Assembly (NCBI GenBank): GCA_018262235.1
Contig: JAGTRY010000045.1
Location: forward strand, 1 to 43,323
Length of the DNA: 43,323 nt
Reading direction: 5' to 3'
From: Pseudomonadota bacterium
Lineage (GTDB): Bacteria > Pseudomonadota > Gammaproteobacteria > Burkholderiales > Rhodocyclaceae
The position numbers and the translations under genes were made by a program. This document shows, one piece after another, positions 1 through 7,807 of the stretch. Under the pieces are notes generated by a model. It worked only from the letters and a program-made list of their open reading frames with translations, had not been told where the DNA came from and did no database searches. Each line of letters starts with the position of its first letter. Within the stretch, counting starts at the first letter, position 1.

Positions 1-1
1 G

Positions 2-1354
2 ATCGGCTACAGCTATGCGGCCCATGGCGAACTGGAATCCGTCAGCATTCCCGGCGAAGGCAGCATTACCGTCAACCAGTTCAAATGGACCGCCCCGACG
101 CAGATTACGCTGCCGGGCGGCAGTACTGTCACCAAGCTCTACGATGGCGTTCTTCAACCCGAAAGTGTTCAGGTCAAGACCCCGGGCCAGCAAACCACTC
201 TGAGCCTCAAGCACACTTGGGGCAAGGCTTTCGAACTCCAGTTCGCCCAACTGAGCCAGACCGCTGGCGGCAGCACCTCAAGCCGTGACAGTACTTACAC
301 CTACGACGATGAACTGCGCCTGACTCAGGCCAAGACCGATACCGGCGGCCTCTTCGGCACCGACACCGAAACCTTCACGCTCGATGGGGTGGCCAATCGC
401 ACGGCGCACAGTAAAGTCAGCGGCTCCTGGACTTATGACGCCAACAATCGTCTGCTCACTCGTGGTAGCGCGGCAACGTATCAATACGACGACAACGGCA
501 ACCTCACACAAAAGAGTGAAGGTGCCAAAGTCACGCGTTACACCTACGACACCCTCAATCGCCTAATTGAAGTCACAGACGCCAGCAGCGGCGCCGCCAA
601 GCTGATTGCACGCTACGGCTATGACCCGATGAGTCGGCGGATCTGGAAGGAACAATACCGTGATAAGGACAGCAACGCTTTGGCGCAAGCCAAGCGCACG
701 ACTTATTTGTACGCCGACGAAGGGCTGATTGCCGAAGCGACACAGGCCATCACGCTGAACAGCACGGATAACAGCGTCACTGCCAGCACGACGGATGCGC
801 CACAAATCACGACGCAATACGGGCCGAAGCCAGACGCCCCCTTCACTACGGGCGTGCTCTTCGTGAAGACCAAGAACAGCAACGGCCAAGACCTTGTGGC
901 GTATTACCAGCACGATCACCTGCAGACTCCGGTTCAGGCGACCGACAAGACCGGTCGGGTGCTGTGGGCGGCGGCGTACAACGCGTTTGGCGAGGCGACG
1001 ATCATCACGCCGGCCGCCACGGCGGAGAACCCGACGATTACTTCAAACCTCAGATTACCGGGGCAGTATCTGGATGAAGAGACGGGGCTGCATTACAACT
1101 GGTATCGGTATTACGACAGTCAGACGGGGAGGTGTGTGACTCAGGATCCGATTGGTACGTTAGTGAATGGTAAGGTTGAGGTGCTTAGATGGGGCGATAA
1201 AAATGTTTTTGGTATTGTTTATGTAGGACAAATGGCTCGTTTTCGTTCTGGTTTTAATCATGTTTTTATATATGGAGAAGGATCTCCTGTAAGAAACTTT
1301 GATGATAGGGGGCTGATTTCTGTTGGTGCTGAAGCGTACGCTCCTTGGGGATGA
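2..1354 (+). CDS. RHS/YD-repeat polymorphic toxin, core domain (5' end outside window)
   Basis: The frame is open from base 2, so the start lies upstream; about 450 residues are visible. It contains tyrosine-aspartate (YD) repeats (for example around YTYDDELRL, WTYDANNRLL, YQYDDNGNLT, YTYDTLNRL) and ends in the conserved RHS core signature, with GQYLDEETGLHYNWYRYYD followed by GRCVTQDPIG. RHS cores form a large secreted beta-cage that encloses a variable C-terminal toxin. After the DPIG junction the sequence becomes AT-rich and unlike the core, as expected for an exchangeable tip. The reading frame ends at TGA 1352-1354, but the same frame stays open beyond it to 1741, so the tip appears to be cut by a nonsense codon. 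Role in interbacterial competition is known for the family; the target here is unknown. Confidence 0.9.
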   Translation: MGYSYAAHGELESVSIPGEGSITVNQFKWTAPTQITLPGGSTVTKLYDGVLQPESVQVKTPGQQTTLSLKHTWGKAFELQFAQLSQTAGGSTSSRDSTYTYDDELRLTQAKTDTGGLFGTDTETFTLDGVANRTAHSKVSGSWTYDANNRLLTRGSAATYQYDDNGNLTQKSEGAKVTRYTYDTLNRLIEVTDASSGAAKLIARYGYDPMSRRIWKEQYRDKDSNALAQAKRTTYLYADEGLIAEATQAITLNSTDNSVTASTTDAPQITTQYGPKPDAPFTTGVLFVKTKNSNGQDLVAYYQHDHLQTPVQATDKTGRVLWAAAYNAFGEATIITPAATAENPTITSNLRLPGQYLDEETGLHYNWYRYYDSQTGRCVTQDPIGTLVNGKVEVLRWGDKNVFGIVYVGQMARFRSGFNHVFIYGEGSPVRNFDDRGLISVGAEAYAPWG

Positions 1355-1360
1355 GGAGGA

Positions 1361-1741
1361 GTGATAGCAGGCATTGACCCCAATACCAATGAAACATTTG
1401 TGTGTTTTCGGGTGGGTTGGGGCTGGGGGGGAGGCGTTACTGTGGATCCCTTGGGAGGGCGACCAGGAAGTGCCCCCGGAGGTAGCTCTGGAAAGTCTGG
1501 CGGTGGAGGTGTTGGTGTTTGGGGGGAGGTTGCTTTCGAAGCTGGAGGGGTGGCAGGGAAAATAGCAGGAAATGCCGGAATTCAAGCTGATTGGGAGGCA
1601 AATTGCGATGGCAGTGGTTTTAAAGACAAGGGGGTGCAACCATATGTTGGTCTTGGGCCTCAAGGTTCACTTGGGAAGCCGTCTGGAATAAAGGCCGTTG
1701 CTGCGGCCGGCCTGGAGGTTTGTTTTTATGGTAAAAAATAA
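1361..1741 (+). CDS. Gly-rich RHS tip continuation, same frame after an in-frame TGA
   Basis: This 126-residue stretch is in exactly the same frame as the RHS gene and separated from it by one TGA plus two glycine codons (GGA GGA). It is glycine-rich (GWGWGGGV, PGGSSGKSGGGG) and has no recognised catalytic motif. It can be read as the original end of the RHS tip detached by a nonsense mutation, or as a separately translated orphan tip starting at GTG 1361. An AGGAGGA lies directly against that GTG, too close for a normal ribosome site, so the first reading is preferred. I do not recognise a toxin family. Confidence 0.5.
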   Translation: MIAGIDPNTNETFVCFRVGWGWGGGVTVDPLGGRPGSAPGGSSGKSGGGGVGVWGEVAFEAGGVAGKIAGNAGIQADWEANCDGSGFKDKGVQPYVGLGPQGSLGKPSGIKAVAAAGLEVCFYGKK

Positions 1742-2015
1742 AAAATCATTTTTAAGGGTTTTAAAAATACTCGTTATTATGTATTTTTCTGCATATTCTT
1801 TGCTGTACTTTACTGATGTTTATAAAAAGTCGAGCGAGCGATTTGTAGGTGGATTCGTTTTTATTGTTCCATTTGTCTCAAGCTTTAGAGTTTCCGGTGA
1901 GTATGGTTATGCTGAGTATTTGATTTTTATTCCGTTTGATGGTTTTTTTTGGGTTGTTGGAAAAAAAGAACATGGCGTTTGGAGTGTTGATTTTTTAACC
2001 AACCCAGCTAAGTAG
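1728..2015 (+). CDS. Small membrane protein, candidate immunity partner of the RHS tip
   Basis: A 95-residue AT-rich ORF whose ATG (1728) is preceded by GGAGG about ten bases upstream and overlaps the end of the previous frame by 14 bases. It begins MVKNKKSFLRVLK, followed by a hydrophobic segment (roughly residues 10-28) and two more hydrophobic aromatic stretches (GGFVFIVPFV and LIFIPFDGFFWVV). No family is recognised. Position directly downstream of, and overlapping, an RHS tip is where immunity genes of polymorphic toxins lie, and the shared low GC argues that tip and partner were acquired together. The immunity role is inferred from position only. Confidence 0.5.
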   Translation: MVKNKKSFLRVLKILVIMYFSAYSLLYFTDVYKKSSERFVGGFVFIVPFVSSFRVSGEYGYAEYLIFIPFDGFFWVVGKKEHGVWSVDFLTNPAK

Positions 2016-2423
2016 CCCGGGTAGGGTGGATCAATTGACCTGCGCGGACAAACCGTCCGACAGGGAATGATTTTTGCTGTGTGGAAGGAAAATACGGGAG
2101 CAAGGGAGCATATCTAACATGCCAATATTTCAAATCTTCAATCTTCAACCCAGAGTCGGTCGTAAAAGGGAAAACGCGGGGTCTTACCTTTTGCCTGCTG
2201 TGGTTGATGGACTGAAGAACCGCGCGCAGCGGGTTTCTACAGGCCGATATGTTCGATCTGCTTCGTTCTTCGGGATTTGTGCCTGAAGAAGCCCGTCAGG
2301 CGAGACTCTTTAAGCTGTTGGCTTGGGTTTGTGGTTGCTAGTACAGGGATAAGCAGCGTTGTTTGCTGAAAACATGGTTTTGCGAAAACCCGGCGGAGTG
2401 CTGTGTTTGATGGATGACTGGAT
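2016..2423 (+). other. Gene-free stretch between the toxin locus and pseudopilin genes
   Basis: No convincing gene is seen. A short open frame (2250-2330) reads MFDLLRSSGFVPEEARQARL before a stop and resembles nothing I can name. Composition returns from AT-rich to the GC-rich backbone here, so it marks the end of the acquired toxin tip segment. Confidence 0.4.
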
Positions 2424-2801
2424 ATGAAACATAAATTGCGCGGCTTTACCCTGATCGAGATGTTGGTGGTGATGGCGATTGTCGCCTTGCTGGTGTCGAT
2501 TGCCTTGCCGCGCTATTTCGGTTCGCTGGAAAAATCGAAGGATGTGGCGTTGCAAGAGAATCTGCGGGTGATTCGGGTATCGCTCGACAAGTTTTACGCC
2601 GACAAGGGGAAGTTCCCGGAAACGCTGGATGAGTTGGTGGAGGATAAATACCTGCGTGCCGTGCCGCAGGACCCGGTGACGGAGTCGAGCACAACTTGGA
2701 TTCTGCTGCCTTCGCAGGATTCAGAAAAGCCGGGCGTGGCGGACGTGAAGAGCGGGGCGCCGGGGTTGGCCCGCGATGGGCGCAGCTATGAATCGCTGTA
2801 G
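2424..2801 (+). CDS. Type II secretion/type IV pilus-like pseudopilin (GspG type)
   Basis: A 125-residue protein starting MKHKLRG followed by FTLIEMLVVMAIVALLVSIA. This is a textbook class III signal: a short basic leader, prepilin peptidase cleavage after glycine 7, glutamate at +5, then an N-terminal hydrophobic helix (residues 8-30). The remainder (LPRYFGSLEKSKDVALQENLRVIRVSLDKFYADKGKFPETLDELV) matches the GspG globular head, with DPVT and the C-terminal DGRSYESL region. It would assemble into a periplasmic pseudopilus. It overlaps the next pseudopilin gene by 14-26 bases, showing translational coupling. No secretin or ATPase gene is in view, so whether this belongs to a type II system or a small dedicated pilus cannot be said. 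Confidence 0.85.
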   Translation: MKHKLRGFTLIEMLVVMAIVALLVSIALPRYFGSLEKSKDVALQENLRVIRVSLDKFYADKGKFPETLDELVEDKYLRAVPQDPVTESSTTWILLPSQDSEKPGVADVKSGAPGLARDGRSYESL

Positions 2802-3331
2802 GCTATACGGCTTGCGGGGCTTCGCCTATCTGTGGGTCTTGCTGTTGGTGGCGATGATGGGTTTGGGCCTGGCGGCGGGGTTGGAAGTTTTTCAAACCTC
2901 GGTGCAGCGCGACAAGGAGATGGAGCTGCTGGCGATTGGCCGGCAGTTTCGTGCGGCGATTGGCCGTTACTATGAAACCATGCTGCTGAATGGCCGGCAC
3001 GACTATCCGCTGAGTCTGGAGGATCTGCTGCAGGACCAGCGCAGCCCCGGCATCCGGCGCCATTTGCGCAAGGTGTTTGTCGATCCGCTGACGGGTAAGG
3101 CAGAGTGGGGCTTGGTACGGGGGTTTTGAGGCCGACGATATGGTGTTCGGCCACAAGCAGAAATACAGTGAATGGGTGTTTACCTATCCGTCCGATCTGG
3201 TATTGCGTCTGGGTGCAGCGACGGGTGATGTGCCTTTGCCGGGGGTGACGAATTCAGCACCGAGTACCCCTGTACCTGGAGTCGAAGCGTCTGCAGTGCC
3301 ATCGTTCTTCAAGGGTTTGGGCGGTGGCTGA
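2776..3331 (+). pseudogene. Second pseudopilin-like protein, frameshifted
   Basis: The first part (2776 or 2788 to 3129) reads a type III signal GFAYLWVLLL with a hydrophobic helix, then QTSVQRDKEMELLAIGRQFR and DPLTGKAEWGLVRG, hallmarks of a pseudopilin found beside GspG-like genes. The frame stops at TGA 3127-3129. The continuation is in the +1 frame from about 3122: FEADDMVFGHKQKYSEWVFTYPSDL, ending at 3331. The switch falls at a run of five G (3119-3123). Related proteins carry about 20 extra residues between GLVR and the final block, so a short out-of-frame deletion is likelier than a one-base slip. The product is probably truncated and non-functional. Confidence 0.7.
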
Positions 3332-3394
3332 GGTTTGGGTCTGTGGATTGCGTGATGAGCAGTCACTTGTCGTTTCATTCATTATTTGGGTCTC

Positions 3395-4306
3395 ATGTTG
3401 AAACCGCTGACGAAGAAGTTGTTGATTTTGGGCACGCTGCTGGGCTGTACCGTGGTATCGGCGCAAAACCAGGTGGGGGCCGGCATGCCGGAGGCGCTGA
3501 AAGACATCAAGCCTGCTTCGGGAGTGTGTCGACGTGATGCCCCTGAACAAACCAGTAATACTGCTCAGACTTCATCGATGGCATGGGCACCTGATCTGAG
3601 TTGCGCGCTGGATGGTAGCGAACTTGCCAGGATGCTAGGCCAGCCGGGCGTAGTGGTGGTCGACACGCGGACTTCACAGAGTTTTAACGCTTTTCGCATT
3701 GCCGATGCGCTGAATCTGGATGTAGCGAACCTGCGACAAAAAACTTTTCTGTATGACAAGACGGTGATTTTGGCTGGCTCGGGCAAGGGGGAGCGTGAGC
3801 TGTATTCAGCCTGCGCAGCGCTGAAAGCTCAGGGCTTCAAGCGGGTATCAGTGTTGCGTGGCGGCATGGCCGCATGGGCTGCTCAAGGCTTGCCTGCGCT
3901 TGGCCGAGCGAGTGACGCAGGGTTGATGGAGGGGTTGAGTTCCGCCGAACTTTGGGTGGAAAGCCAGTTCGACGCGAATTTGTTGCTGATTGTCCGGGAG
4001 CGAGTGGACATGTTGTCGCAACTGAAGTCTGGCGTCGAGATCGTGTCGGCTAGCCCTGAGGCTTTGAGTTCCATGCTGGCTCGCTACCGTAAGGCCAACC
4101 GGAATGCCTTGCCTGCCGCATTGCTGTTGGTGGCTGCGGCGCCTTTACCTGCCGAAGACCTTCAAAAATTGCGCCAGGCAATCAAACCCGTGCCGTTGCT
4201 GATGTATGCCGATAAAACGGAAGCCTACGTGCGTTACCTGAAGCAGCAACAAGCGGTGTGGGCAGCCCAGGCACTCGGACCTAAACAGCTTGGCTGCGGC
4301 CTTTAA
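3395..4306 (+). CDS. Exported rhodanese-like protein lacking the catalytic cysteine
   Basis: The protein is 303 residues from ATG 3395, chosen because it opens a signal sequence (MLKPLTKKLLILGTLLGC) whose LLGC could be a lipobox, so a lipoprotein or a cleaved periplasmic protein. Residues about 65-150 form a rhodanese fold: VVVVDTRTSQSFNAFRIADALNL, then VSVLRGGMAAWAAQGLPAL. In the active-site loop, where sulfurtransferases have cysteine, this protein reads VILAGSGKGERE, so persulfide transfer is unlikely. The C-terminal half (about 165-300) has no recognised domain. It lies between pseudopilin genes and a transglutaminase-like gene in the same direction, suggesting one envelope-linked unit. 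A binding or scaffold role is inference. Confidence 0.7.
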   Translation: MLKPLTKKLLILGTLLGCTVVSAQNQVGAGMPEALKDIKPASGVCRRDAPEQTSNTAQTSSMAWAPDLSCALDGSELARMLGQPGVVVVDTRTSQSFNAFRIADALNLDVANLRQKTFLYDKTVILAGSGKGERELYSACAALKAQGFKRVSVLRGGMAAWAAQGLPALGRASDAGLMEGLSSAELWVESQFDANLLLIVRERVDMLSQLKSGVEIVSASPEALSSMLARYRKANRNALPAALLLVAAAPLPAEDLQKLRQAIKPVPLLMYADKTEAYVRYLKQQQAVWAAQALGPKQLGCGL

Positions 4307-4316
4307 GGCGAAGATC

Positions 4317-5189
4317 ATGGATCGCCGGAGTTGCCTGAAGTATTGCGGTGCGCTGCTCGCAGGCTGCGGCGGCGGGGCTTCGTTTGCCCGCGCGCAAACG
4401 GGAGATGACAGTGTGCAGCGTCAGCTGCGCTTTGCAATTTCGATCATCAATCCCTCCGCGACGCCGCTTCAGAATCAGACTTTGTGGCTCTACATGCCCA
4501 TGAAGGAGAGCACCACGCAGGTTCTGGAGGGCGTGAGGGTGAGCGTGCCTTACGAGATCCAGACGGATGTGCTTCAGCAAAGTGTGCTCAAGATCTCGAT
4601 TCCTACCTTGCCACCTTTGGCCAGCAAAATGGTGTCCGTGGTGGCAGATGTGCGGATGCGTACGAGCCCTGTCAGTAGCATCCTGCCTGACCCGAGAATC
4701 TGGTTGCAGGCAGAGCGCTTCGTGGAAAGCGGGCATCCGAAGATTCAGACTCAAGCCCGGCTACTGCTGCGCGATTCGGCAGCCGAAACGGCTCGTGCAA
4801 TTTATGAGTGGGTGGGTCAGCACATGAAATACGCGGGTTATCTGGCAGATGATTTGGGTGCGTTGAGTGCGCTTAACGATGGCCGAGGCGATTGCACTGA
4901 ATATGCCAGCCTAGCTGTCGCACTTGCACGAGCTAATGGTATTCCAGCCCGAGTGCTGGGTGGCTACGTAGCCGATCGTAGTTTGGCACCACGGCCGGAG
5001 GATTATCACAATTGGGCCGAGTTGCATTTTGAAGGAGCTTGGCGCTTGCTTGATGCTCAGAAACGGAATTGGCTAAGTCCGGCCGATCAGTACGTTGCAT
5101 TTCACATATACCGGGACCAGATACTGAATCCAATCGGTTTGGCGAGTCGGTATGCGGTGGATGGGCAGATGCAGATTCGGCTTTTTTAG
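4317..5189 (+). CDS. Exported transglutaminase-like cysteine protease-fold protein
   Basis: The protein is 290 residues from ATG 4317. The N-terminus has twin arginines (DRRSCLK) and a lipobox LLAGC (cysteine 17), so a Tat-exported or lipid-anchored protein is likely. The C-terminal half carries a transglutaminase-like core: GDCTEYASLAVALARANGIP (Cys193), YHNWAELHF (His231) and WRLLDAQ (Asp246), a complete Cys-His-Asp triad. The N-terminal half (30-150) looks like a beta-rich domain. Bacterial relatives act as peptidases or cross-linkers in the envelope; the substrate is unknown. It follows the rhodanese-like gene by ten bases and is probably co-transcribed with it. Confidence 0.8.
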   Translation: MDRRSCLKYCGALLAGCGGGASFARAQTGDDSVQRQLRFAISIINPSATPLQNQTLWLYMPMKESTTQVLEGVRVSVPYEIQTDVLQQSVLKISIPTLPPLASKMVSVVADVRMRTSPVSSILPDPRIWLQAERFVESGHPKIQTQARLLLRDSAAETARAIYEWVGQHMKYAGYLADDLGALSALNDGRGDCTEYASLAVALARANGIPARVLGGYVADRSLAPRPEDYHNWAELHFEGAWRLLDAQKRNWLSPADQYVAFHIYRDQILNPIGLASRYAVDGQMQIRLF

Positions 5190-5204
5190 TAACAGTAGGT
5201 AATC

Positions 5205-5565
5205 GGCTTTGTTGCATAAATCAGCCTGAGGGCGCAATGCCCCTGACCCCGGACGGACTTATGCCACACGCACGGTATGAGGCGTGCCAAGCTGGGTGAA
5301 ACGATTGAGGAGCGCGGCACGAATTTGCAGCTCTACAACCTAGCGATCGAAGTTACGTGCCATCCCTCTCTCACCGAGCTGTTTGAGACATCGCATCTTG
5401 GTCTCGACCAGACTACGCCGGTGGTAACCACTCTACTTTTTCCAAATCGTCCGTCCCAGACGTTGGGTCGTGCGCGGGATCTCATTGCGGGCACGAGCCC
5501 CCGCGCCACTGTCTTTCCAAGGCTGCGCATTCTTGCGCACCGGAATCCGCGCCGTGGCCCCCGGT
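5205..5565 (-). mobile_element. Remnant of an IS5-family insertion sequence (3' end)
   Basis: The terminal inverted repeat GGCTTTGTTGCATAAATC starts at 5205, and the adjacent minus-strand reading frame is the last third of an IS5-family transposase (see next entry). The other end of the element and the N-terminal two thirds of the gene are missing, so this is a truncated, immobile relic bordering the integrase region. Confidence 0.75.
5259..5565 (-). pseudogene. IS5-family transposase C-terminal fragment
   Basis: Reading the minus strand gives IPVRKNAQPWKD, then RNEIPRTTQRLGRTIWKK, a stop, SGYHRRSLVETKMRCLKQLG, ERGMARNFDR, a second stop, and LQIRAALLNRFTQLGTPHTV to a TAA at 5259-5261. The YHRRSLVETKM block is the DDE-domain end of IS5-group transposases, including its catalytic glutamate. 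Two in-frame TAG codons and the missing N-terminus show it is dead. Confidence 0.75.
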
Positions 5566-5578
5566 TAGCAATGGTGGC

Positions 5579-5857
5579 GTGACTGCTGCCACAAAATCTC
5601 TGCATCAGGCAGAAAGCCCGTTGCATCGGGCTGAGAAGCAGACGGATGAGCTGCGTCGAGGCATTTAGAGCGTGATCATGCCGTAGCCATATTGCGGCAC
5701 TACCGCCAAACAGCAGCTTCACGAGCTGCTAGTGCAGCGCGATGAGCAATTGCGGCAGCTGGAAGTCGAGCGCACGCAGCTTCTGTCCATTCGAGACGGA
5801 CAGGACACTTTACTTACCGGGTTGCGCACGCAATTGGCCGAGTTACAGCAGCCGTGA
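5579..5857 (+). pseudogene. Decayed coiled-coil ORF upstream of the integrase
   Basis: One plus-strand frame reads AATKSLHQAESPLHRAEKQTDELRRG, two TAG stops, then KQQLHELLVQRDEQLRQLEVERTQLL and LLTGLRTQLAELQQP to TGA. The heptad-like Leu/Gln/Glu pattern indicates a coiled coil. Small DNA-binding proteins with such a tail (KfrA-type) often sit beside integrase genes of mobile islands, but the DNA-binding part is not visible here, so this identity is a guess. Confidence 0.35.
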
Positions 5858-5971
5858 CATTGCATGAGAGTTCATATGCGTAACTAGAGCTAAGAAACAA
5901 TATCAATAAAACATATTGTTACGGATCGAAAGTCCTAATTTTGTTTCATCCCGGTCACACCCTTAATTGAC

Positions 5972-7000
5972 TCAGAACGGATCAAACCCCAGCCCGATTT
6001 TGCTCTGCTCTTTACGTGCTGTAGCCATCGGGCTTCGTTTCATCGTTTTTTTTGTGACCGCTTCAATGCTTTCTGGAGTTGGCCATACCTTGATGGCGGA
6101 TTTTCCGCATCGTCGTTTCCCATAGTGCAAGGGAGCCGTGTCGGCTGAGTTATGGCCAAGCAGCGCGGCCAAAATGGCTGGTCCGTCGGGATTATTTGCC
6201 AAGTCCCGCTTTGCGTCTGCAACGAATTGGTGCCGGCACGAATAAAGGCTCACGCCTTTCAGGGATGCTCTGATCTCCGGAGTGATTTCCGGGCTTTTCA
6301 GGATTGCACGCTTGGTGCTGTCCAGTTCTTTTCGAAGCTGCTTGAGGTATTTTTCGATTGCTTCATCGGTTTGACGCGCCTTGAACGCGGCAATGGCTCT
6401 TTCGATTATCCCCAGTTCTTTTGCAGCGAGCCGGTCGATGAACATGCTGCGCGCTTCACCATTCGCGCGGCCGTTCGAGTGTTTGGAATTTTGTACTTCC
6501 AGGATTCGCCGCCCGGTTTTCTGGTGCTCGCCAATCAGGGCGTGTGCCCATTCGTTGGGGCGCAGTCCCGTAAGTATCGTTGCCTGAAAAACGGCAAGCA
6601 TGGCGCTTGCGTGCGTGTGGCCTGTCCTAAGGCGCGAGAGGAGTGCTCGTGTCAGTACTTCAAACGCGAGGTTAGGTACCTTCTTCGCTTTGAGGCTCGA
6701 GGTTAGTTCGGAATGCTTGGGTAAATCAGCATCCGAAGTTGCCTCAAGCAGATCGATTGCTTCCGTGTATTCAGGGTGATGAGTTCGCAGGCCCTGCAAG
6801 ACTGCGGCCTTGTATCGCCTCCACGTATTCTTGGTGTAAGCGCCATCCCTATGGTTGACGAGCAATGCTGCAACCATTTCGTTGGGGGTGATGTCCTGAA
6901 ACCCAAATTGCCGACCAAGCGTGCCCTTCAGGGAGACATAAAGACTCTCATAGTCCTGAACGGTCTTTGAACTTCGGGTGGGCCTGGTTCCGTGGGTCAT
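5972..7000 (-). CDS. Tyrosine recombinase/integrase
   Basis: The protein is 342 residues. The catalytic constellation of tyrosine recombinases is visible: Arg147 in TILTGLRPNEWAHAL, a Lys/beta-hairpin region, SLYSCRHQFV (Arg256, with the usual preceding His replaced by Tyr), LGHNSADTAP (His283) and Tyr293 in LHYGKRR. The N-terminal 100 residues look like the SAM-like arm domain. It catalyses site-specific integration/excision through a covalent tyrosine-DNA link. About 690 bases upstream on the other side lies a fragment of tRNA-Leu, a typical attachment site, so the gene most likely belongs to an island inserted at that tRNA. Divergence in the box II histidine is common in distant families. 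Confidence 0.85.
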   Translation of the reverse strand: MTHGTRPTRSSKTVQDYESLYVSLKGTLGRQFGFQDITPNEMVAALLVNHRDGAYTKNTWRRYKAAVLQGLRTHHPEYTEAIDLLEATSDADLPKHSELTSSLKAKKVPNLAFEVLTRALLSRLRTGHTHASAMLAVFQATILTGLRPNEWAHALIGEHQKTGRRILEVQNSKHSNGRANGEARSMFIDRLAAKELGIIERAIAAFKARQTDEAIEKYLKQLRKELDSTKRAILKSPEITPEIRASLKGVSLYSCRHQFVADAKRDLANNPDGPAILAALLGHNSADTAPLHYGKRRCGKSAIKVWPTPESIEAVTKKTMKRSPMATARKEQSKIGLGFDPF

Positions 7001-7690
7001 AACATGGGGGCGTTTCTGTATCTTCGCTCATCGGCTCGTTGGTTGACTGGAGACGGGCTTATCCGTGAGGGGGCGTACTGGTGCCGATATTACAACGTTG
7101 GCAGGACCTTCAAATGGTAGGGCTCCTTGATGGACTTTGTTTGGCTGTGTGACCCATTAAATTTTCTGCACCCTACGTTACATCTCCTCTGATAACGATA
7201 TGTCCATGGTCAGACGTAATCATGATTTCGGTGATTTTGCACTGGCTGTTCCGAGATGGACCTAGGTCCACCGTGGGCATCCTTTGTGTGGGCATAGGTT
7301 GATATATACAAAGTCATGCAACAGCAAAACAGTAGAAGACCTAGGTTTTGCTGGGATTCAGAGGTGGTTAACGCGTCTCTTCAATAGGTTTATGGCCGTT
7401 TTCATAGCTTGGTATATATCGGTGCAGCACCAGCGCTTAGGCAGTTTCTCGAGGGCCTGAGTGGGAATACAGGGACCTATCGGTCGATTTTTTGTCAAAA
7501 GGACGGGATTTACAAATTTTAACAATTGTATTTTATGGGTACTTAAGCATGAAAATTTGGTCGGAATTTGGTCGGAAGTTGTTCCAATTCAGCCTGATTT
7601 CAGCATTTCTGGGCAAACTTGAATTTTCATAACCTATTGATTTGCAAGGCTGAGCAATTCTGCGCACAGCTAATAATCGATATGGCTACG
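7001..7690. other. Gene-free region between integrase and tRNA fragment
   Basis: No credible coding frame is seen. It should hold the integrase promoter (minus strand) and integrase arm-binding sites. It becomes AT-rich toward 7480-7690, as expected near an attachment site. The only repeat noticed is the tandem pair described separately. Confidence 0.5.
7554..7575. repeat. Tandem direct repeat of AATTTGGTCGG
   Basis: Two exact adjacent 11-base copies occur about 115 bases before the tRNA fragment. Short direct repeats close to an attachment site can be integrase arm-type sites, but this is only positional inference. Confidence 0.4.
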
Positions 7691-7745
7691 GATTTAGGTT
7701 CTGGCGTAGCAATACGTGGGGGTTCGAGTCCCTTCCCGGGCACCA
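7691..7745 (+). other. 3' fragment of tRNA-Leu(UAG), probable att site
   Basis: The sequence matches the 3' half of a tRNA-Leu with anticodon TAG: GATTTAGGTTCTGG (anticodon loop and 3' stem), a variable arm, GGGGGTTCGAGTCCC (T arm), then TTCCCGGGCACCA (acceptor 3' strand and CCA). Upstream bases cannot form the D arm, the acceptor 5' strand or the 5' side of the anticodon stem, so this is not a functional tRNA. Such 3' duplicates are left when an island inserts into a tRNA gene; the complete tRNA should lie to the left, outside the window. Confidence 0.75.
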
Positions 7746-7807
7746 TTACAAACCATTGCGCTTTTACTGTTTGGGTCCGAACGCCTTGTTCTTGAGGGGC
7801 GGGTTCT

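Noticed and set aside
1352-1354. Selenocysteine at the RHS in-frame TGA
   Set aside because: No SECIS-like hairpin is apparent directly downstream and RHS tips are not selenoproteins.
7630-7745. A complete functional tRNA-Leu
   Set aside because: The 5' half (acceptor strand, D arm, 5' anticodon stem) is absent.
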